This document shows, piece by piece, positions 63,879 to 64,000 of a DNA stretch of 64,000 nt (the first letter of the stretch is position 1; the number at the start of each line of letters is the position of its first letter). The notes under the pieces are model-generated. The model saw only the letters and a program-made list of their open reading frames with translations, did not search any database and was not told the DNA's origin. The stretch lies in the NCBI RefSeq assembly GCF_020379485.1, contig NW_026015179.1, forward strand, positions 186,001 through 250,000, read 5' to 3'. The position numbers and the translations under genes are program-made. The DNA comes from Brassica napus. Lineage: Eukaryota; Streptophyta; Magnoliopsida; Brassicales; Brassicaceae.

Positions 63879-64000
63879 ATCCAACCATATCATGGCCAGA
63901 TTGCCTTTGGAGGCTTAAGGAACCAACCTGGTTCCTTGTGTAAGCGATTCTTAAAACCTTCTTGATAATGAGCTTGTGTTGTGTTATTGCCTGGTTAGTG

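Larger units (their letters stand above)
62514..64000 (+). mobile_element. LTR element H, 5' part, probably non-autonomous
   Basis: A 967-bp LTR (TGTTAAC...CTCATA) is followed by a primer-binding site and 500 bp of leader or interior up to the window end. It interrupts B5. Leader sequence (GGTTCATCAGAACCTG, CTTCCGCAAA) and the LTR region around the transcript start resemble F, so H may belong to the same non-coding group. The second LTR is outside the window. Confidence 0.8.

Overview
This window contains no recognisable host gene. It is plant centromeric or pericentromeric DNA: tandem satellite interrupted by a deep nest of young LTR retrotransposons. Two stretches (9060-11923 and 58198-60306) are arrays of a 176-bp monomer with one HindIII site per unit. 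From memory it matches the Brassica centromeric satellite CentBr, so the genus Brassica or a close relative (Raphanus, Sinapis) is the likely source. A Ty3/gypsy element of the CRM (centromeric chromovirus) type at 26509-39297 supports a centromere; it is probably the Brassica CRB family.

Layout, left to right, with letters used only here. A (1-9059, +) is the 3' part of a Ty1/copia element ending in satellite, split by B1 (1098-7181, -), an intact copia element. Then comes satellite array 1. Copia element D (11924-58180, +) sits in the satellite and is broken into pieces by four insertions: B2 (12405-16661, +, 3' half lost), C (19167-25312, +, intact), E (25760-50376, -) and B4 (50435-56518, +, intact). 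E carries two insertions of its own: the CRM element (26509-39297, +), itself split by B3 (30543-36626, -, intact), and F (42847-48724, -), an LTR element with no coding capacity. The deepest path is satellite, D, E, CRM, B3: four insertions. After a damaged D 3' LTR comes satellite array 2, then B5 (60307-62513, -, partial and frameshifted), which is interrupted by H (62514 to the window end, +), a second apparently non-autonomous element related to F.

Target-site duplications were read directly for B1 (aagtc), B3 (gtgag), C (gctca), E (ctagg), CRM (cctca) and F (gagct); B4 shows four clear bases (cttt). LTR pairs are identical or differ at a handful of positions, so most of the nest is recent. 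Removing the inserts leaves the D, E and CRM reading frames in register, so each was intact when hit.

The copia families share a primer-binding site for initiator tRNA-Met, a polypurine tract with core AAGCTTGAGGGGGAG, and a conserved hairpin-like block before the 3' LTR that also occurs inside the gypsy LTR. Most of their LTRs carry a cluster of GTAC cores, mostly within CCGTAC, at roughly 9-12 bp spacing. This resembles binding sites of plant SBP/SPL transcription factors and is the most interesting regulatory signal here. D and H lack it and share a different TTACCACAGTAA motif. Two breakpoints (about 16.35-16.66 kb and 58.18-58.48 kb) carry dense small changes and may be error-prone repair scars or assembly joins.
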